6,013 bases of DNA. Source: Pseudobdellovibrionaceae bacterium (GTDB taxonomy: Bacteria; Bdellovibrionota; Bdellovibrionia; Bdellovibrionales; Bdellovibrionaceae). This document shows, piece by piece, positions 5,556 to 6,013 of the stretch (position 1 is the first letter of the stretch; each line of letters begins with the position of its first letter). Location of the stretch: NCBI GenBank assembly GCA_014376325.1, contig JACMRP010000125.1, positions 1-6,013 on the forward strand, read 5' to 3'. A program made the position numbers and the translations under genes. The notes beneath the pieces were generated by a model. It made no database searches. It was not told the origin of the DNA and saw only the letters and a program-made list of their open reading frames with translations.

Positions 5556-6013
5556 ATGCTAACACCAGGAAGCATTTTGGTTTTATCAAATGGAGTAGGG
5601 TCTTCCAAACTTGCAACCGGAACCGTACAATATTGAATCGCGTAATCTGCGGATGGTCTGTCGTTGCCCGACTTGCCCATTCCGCCGAATGGTAATTTAG
5701 AAGTTGCGCCATTCGTCGTGCGATTCCAGTTTAATAAGCCAACTCTGGCTTTCAAAAGAGCCTCTTCGTAAAGATCGCGGTTCTTAGAAAAGAGCGACAT
5801 CACAAGCCCGTAACCGGTTGAGTTAACGATATCCATCGTCTCATCAAAGTTTGAAGCTTTGTATATCGCTACGTTAGGTCCAAAGATTTCGCTCTTCTGA
5901 TAGACCGAATTCCGATCAAACTTGGGAACTAAGTGTATGCTCGGAGTTACGTAGTAACCTTTGTGTTTTAGGTCCATGGCTTTTCCGCGCATCATGGATT
6001 CGCAACCTTCACG
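5552..6013 (-). CDS. Aldehyde dehydrogenase C-terminal part, AstD-like (partial, cut at right edge)
   Basis: An open frame enters from the right edge and continues for 153 residues to a TGA at 5554-5552. An ATG at 5995 is internal: the frame stays open above it (REGCES before MMRGKA), so the true start lies outside the window. The visible part is the final third of an NAD(P)-dependent aldehyde dehydrogenase: SEIFGPNVAIYK (EIFGP motif), then GLLNWNRTTNGATSKLPFGG, then GKSGNDRPSADYAIQYCTVPVASLE. These last two stretches closely resemble succinylglutamate semialdehyde dehydrogenase (AstD, arginine succinyltransferase pathway). The catalytic cysteine and general-base glutamate lie in the missing part and cannot be checked. 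The next genes encode cell-wall and sugar-oxidation enzymes rather than other ast functions, so the substrate is uncertain. The stop overlaps the mltG start. Confidence 0.88.
   Translation of the reverse strand, partial: REGCESMMRGKAMDLKHKGYYVTPSIHLVPKFDRNSVYQKSEIFGPNVAIYKASNFDETMDIVNSTGYGLVMSLFSKNRDLYEEALLKARVGLLNWNRTTNGATSKLPFGGMGKSGNDRPSADYAIQYCTVPVASLEDPTPFDKTKMLPGVSI

Noticed and set aside
5440..5712. 90-codon minus-strand frame spanning the aldehyde dehydrogenase-mltG junction
   Set aside because: It overlaps two clear genes in another frame and has no protein-like character.
1..6013. Mobile element, CRISPR array or defence system
   Set aside because: No transposase, integrase, direct-repeat array or recognisable defence protein on either strand; all substantial frames are explained by the listed genes.

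Overview
The window reads as ordinary, gene-dense bacterial chromosome: roughly balanced base composition, short intergenic gaps, and AGGA/AAGGG-type ribosome binding sites where they can be seen. The protein set (a DusB-like tRNA dihydrouridine synthase, an endolytic murein transglycosylase, a secreted quinone/haem-type sugar dehydrogenase with a lipoprotein-like leader) fits a Gram-negative, respiring bacterium. The style of the genes is compatible with Bdellovibrionota or a related deltaproteobacterial-type lineage, but that placement is an impression from protein character and is not proven here.

Layout. Positions 1-1046 hold a minus-strand dus gene, followed 24 bp downstream by what looks like the ribosome binding site and start codon of the next gene, cut off by the left edge. 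A 178-bp gap (1047-1224) separates dus from a minus-strand nitroreductase gene (1225-1824). Its start lies only 37 bp from the start of a divergent plus-strand gene (1862-2350) for a small single-pass membrane-anchored protein with a DxDxDG loop. That gene's stop codon directly abuts, with no base between, the stop codon of a convergent minus-strand gene (2351-4474) for a secreted beta-propeller sugar dehydrogenase fused to a cytochrome c domain.

Positions 6013-2351 on the minus strand form one tight transcription unit: the C-terminal part of an AstD-like aldehyde dehydrogenase (cut by the right edge), mltG (start overlapping the previous stop as ATGA), and the dehydrogenase-cytochrome gene (7 bp gap, its ribosome binding site overlapping the mltG stop). 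The unit mixes aldehyde oxidation, glycan-strand cleavage at the inner membrane, and periplasmic sugar oxidation feeding electrons to haem. Whether they share a pathway is not shown by the sequence.

I see no CRISPR array, insertion sequence, phage gene, toxin-antitoxin pair, defence island, tRNA or rRNA. No gap exceeds 300 bp. The window is mainly housekeeping and metabolic; the points worth a second look are the unusual operon, the multi-domain dehydrogenase with an unassigned C-terminal tail, the unknown membrane protein, and the very compact divergent and convergent junctions.
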